Of a stretch of DNA of 10,113 bases, positions 9,791 through 10,113 are shown piece after piece; position 1 is the first letter of the stretch; the number at the start of each line of letters is the position of its first letter. The position numbers and the translations under genes are program-made. Under the pieces are notes generated by a model that saw only the letters and a program-made list of their open reading frames with translations, did no database searches and was not told the DNA's origin. The stretch comes from Conidiobolus incongruus B7586 (Eukaryota > Entomophthoromycota > Entomophthoromycetes > Entomophthorales > Conidiobolaceae). The stretch is taken from NCBI GenBank assembly GCA_000697335.1, contig JNEM01004868.1, forward strand, positions 1 through 10,113. The letters run 5' to 3'.

Positions 9791-10113
9791 TTTCTGTAGC
9801 CAATTTAAAATATACTTTGAAATAGATCTATTTTCTGTTATTACTAATAAATTTAACTATATTTGAAATCTAATAAATTTCATTATAATTAAAAATAATT
9901 AAATAAATAAAATTTAAAGTTTTTATTTAAATATTTCATAATTTATTTAATATCTTTTGGCAAAAGAATAATTTTTATTTTTATCTAAAAAAATATTAAA
10001 ATTAATAATATAAAAGAAATATATAATTAGCTTTTCAAATTTTAAATATTTTTTAAATATTGATAAATAATTAATATTTAATTCTATATAATAGTCAATA
10101 ATAGTTTAATAAT
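9791..10113. other. Ultra-AT-rich stretch without genes
   Basis: Almost entirely A/T with homopolymer runs. No gene, RNA or repeat array is seen up to the window edge. Confidence -1.

Overview
The window comes from a very AT-rich eukaryotic nuclear genome, most likely a fungus. The reasons are two short spliceosomal introns (51 and 59 bp, both GTAAAT...TAG), a zinc transporter of the fungal Zrc1/Cot1 subtype, and a genic GC content far above the flanks. Hand counts give about 37% GC in 6961-7020 inside the gene and about 8% in 4381-4440 outside it. The species cannot be named from this sequence.

Layout: 1-1000 is extremely AT-rich and empty. 1001-1845 is AT-rich with weakly coding-like composition. 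1846-2371 is the left copy of a repeat. 2372-3910 and 4580-5480 hold patches of higher GC that read like long-decayed coding sequence, separated by an ultra-AT stretch (3911-4579) with a perfect 30-bp palindrome. 5481-5920 is the upstream region of the one intact gene, a three-exon CDF-family zinc transporter at 5921-7281 on the plus strand. 7282-7908 is AT-rich 3' flank. 7909-8455 is the right copy of the repeat, inverted. 8456-8630 is AT-rich, 8631-9790 is another decayed coding-like patch, and 9791-10113 is empty ultra-AT sequence.

The gene is predicted to move Zn2+ from the cytosol into the vacuole or another organelle for storage and detoxification. It stands alone, with no visible partner gene.

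The most unusual structure is the inverted pair around it. A 440/441-bp block is base-for-base identical apart from one single-base indel, yet both sides of each copy continue into clearly homologous but diverged sequence. That pattern points to recent homogenisation, such as gene conversion, of a patch inside an older repeat pair. The pair lies 5.6 kb apart with the transporter between the copies. No RNA gene, CRISPR array or intact mobile element was recognised.
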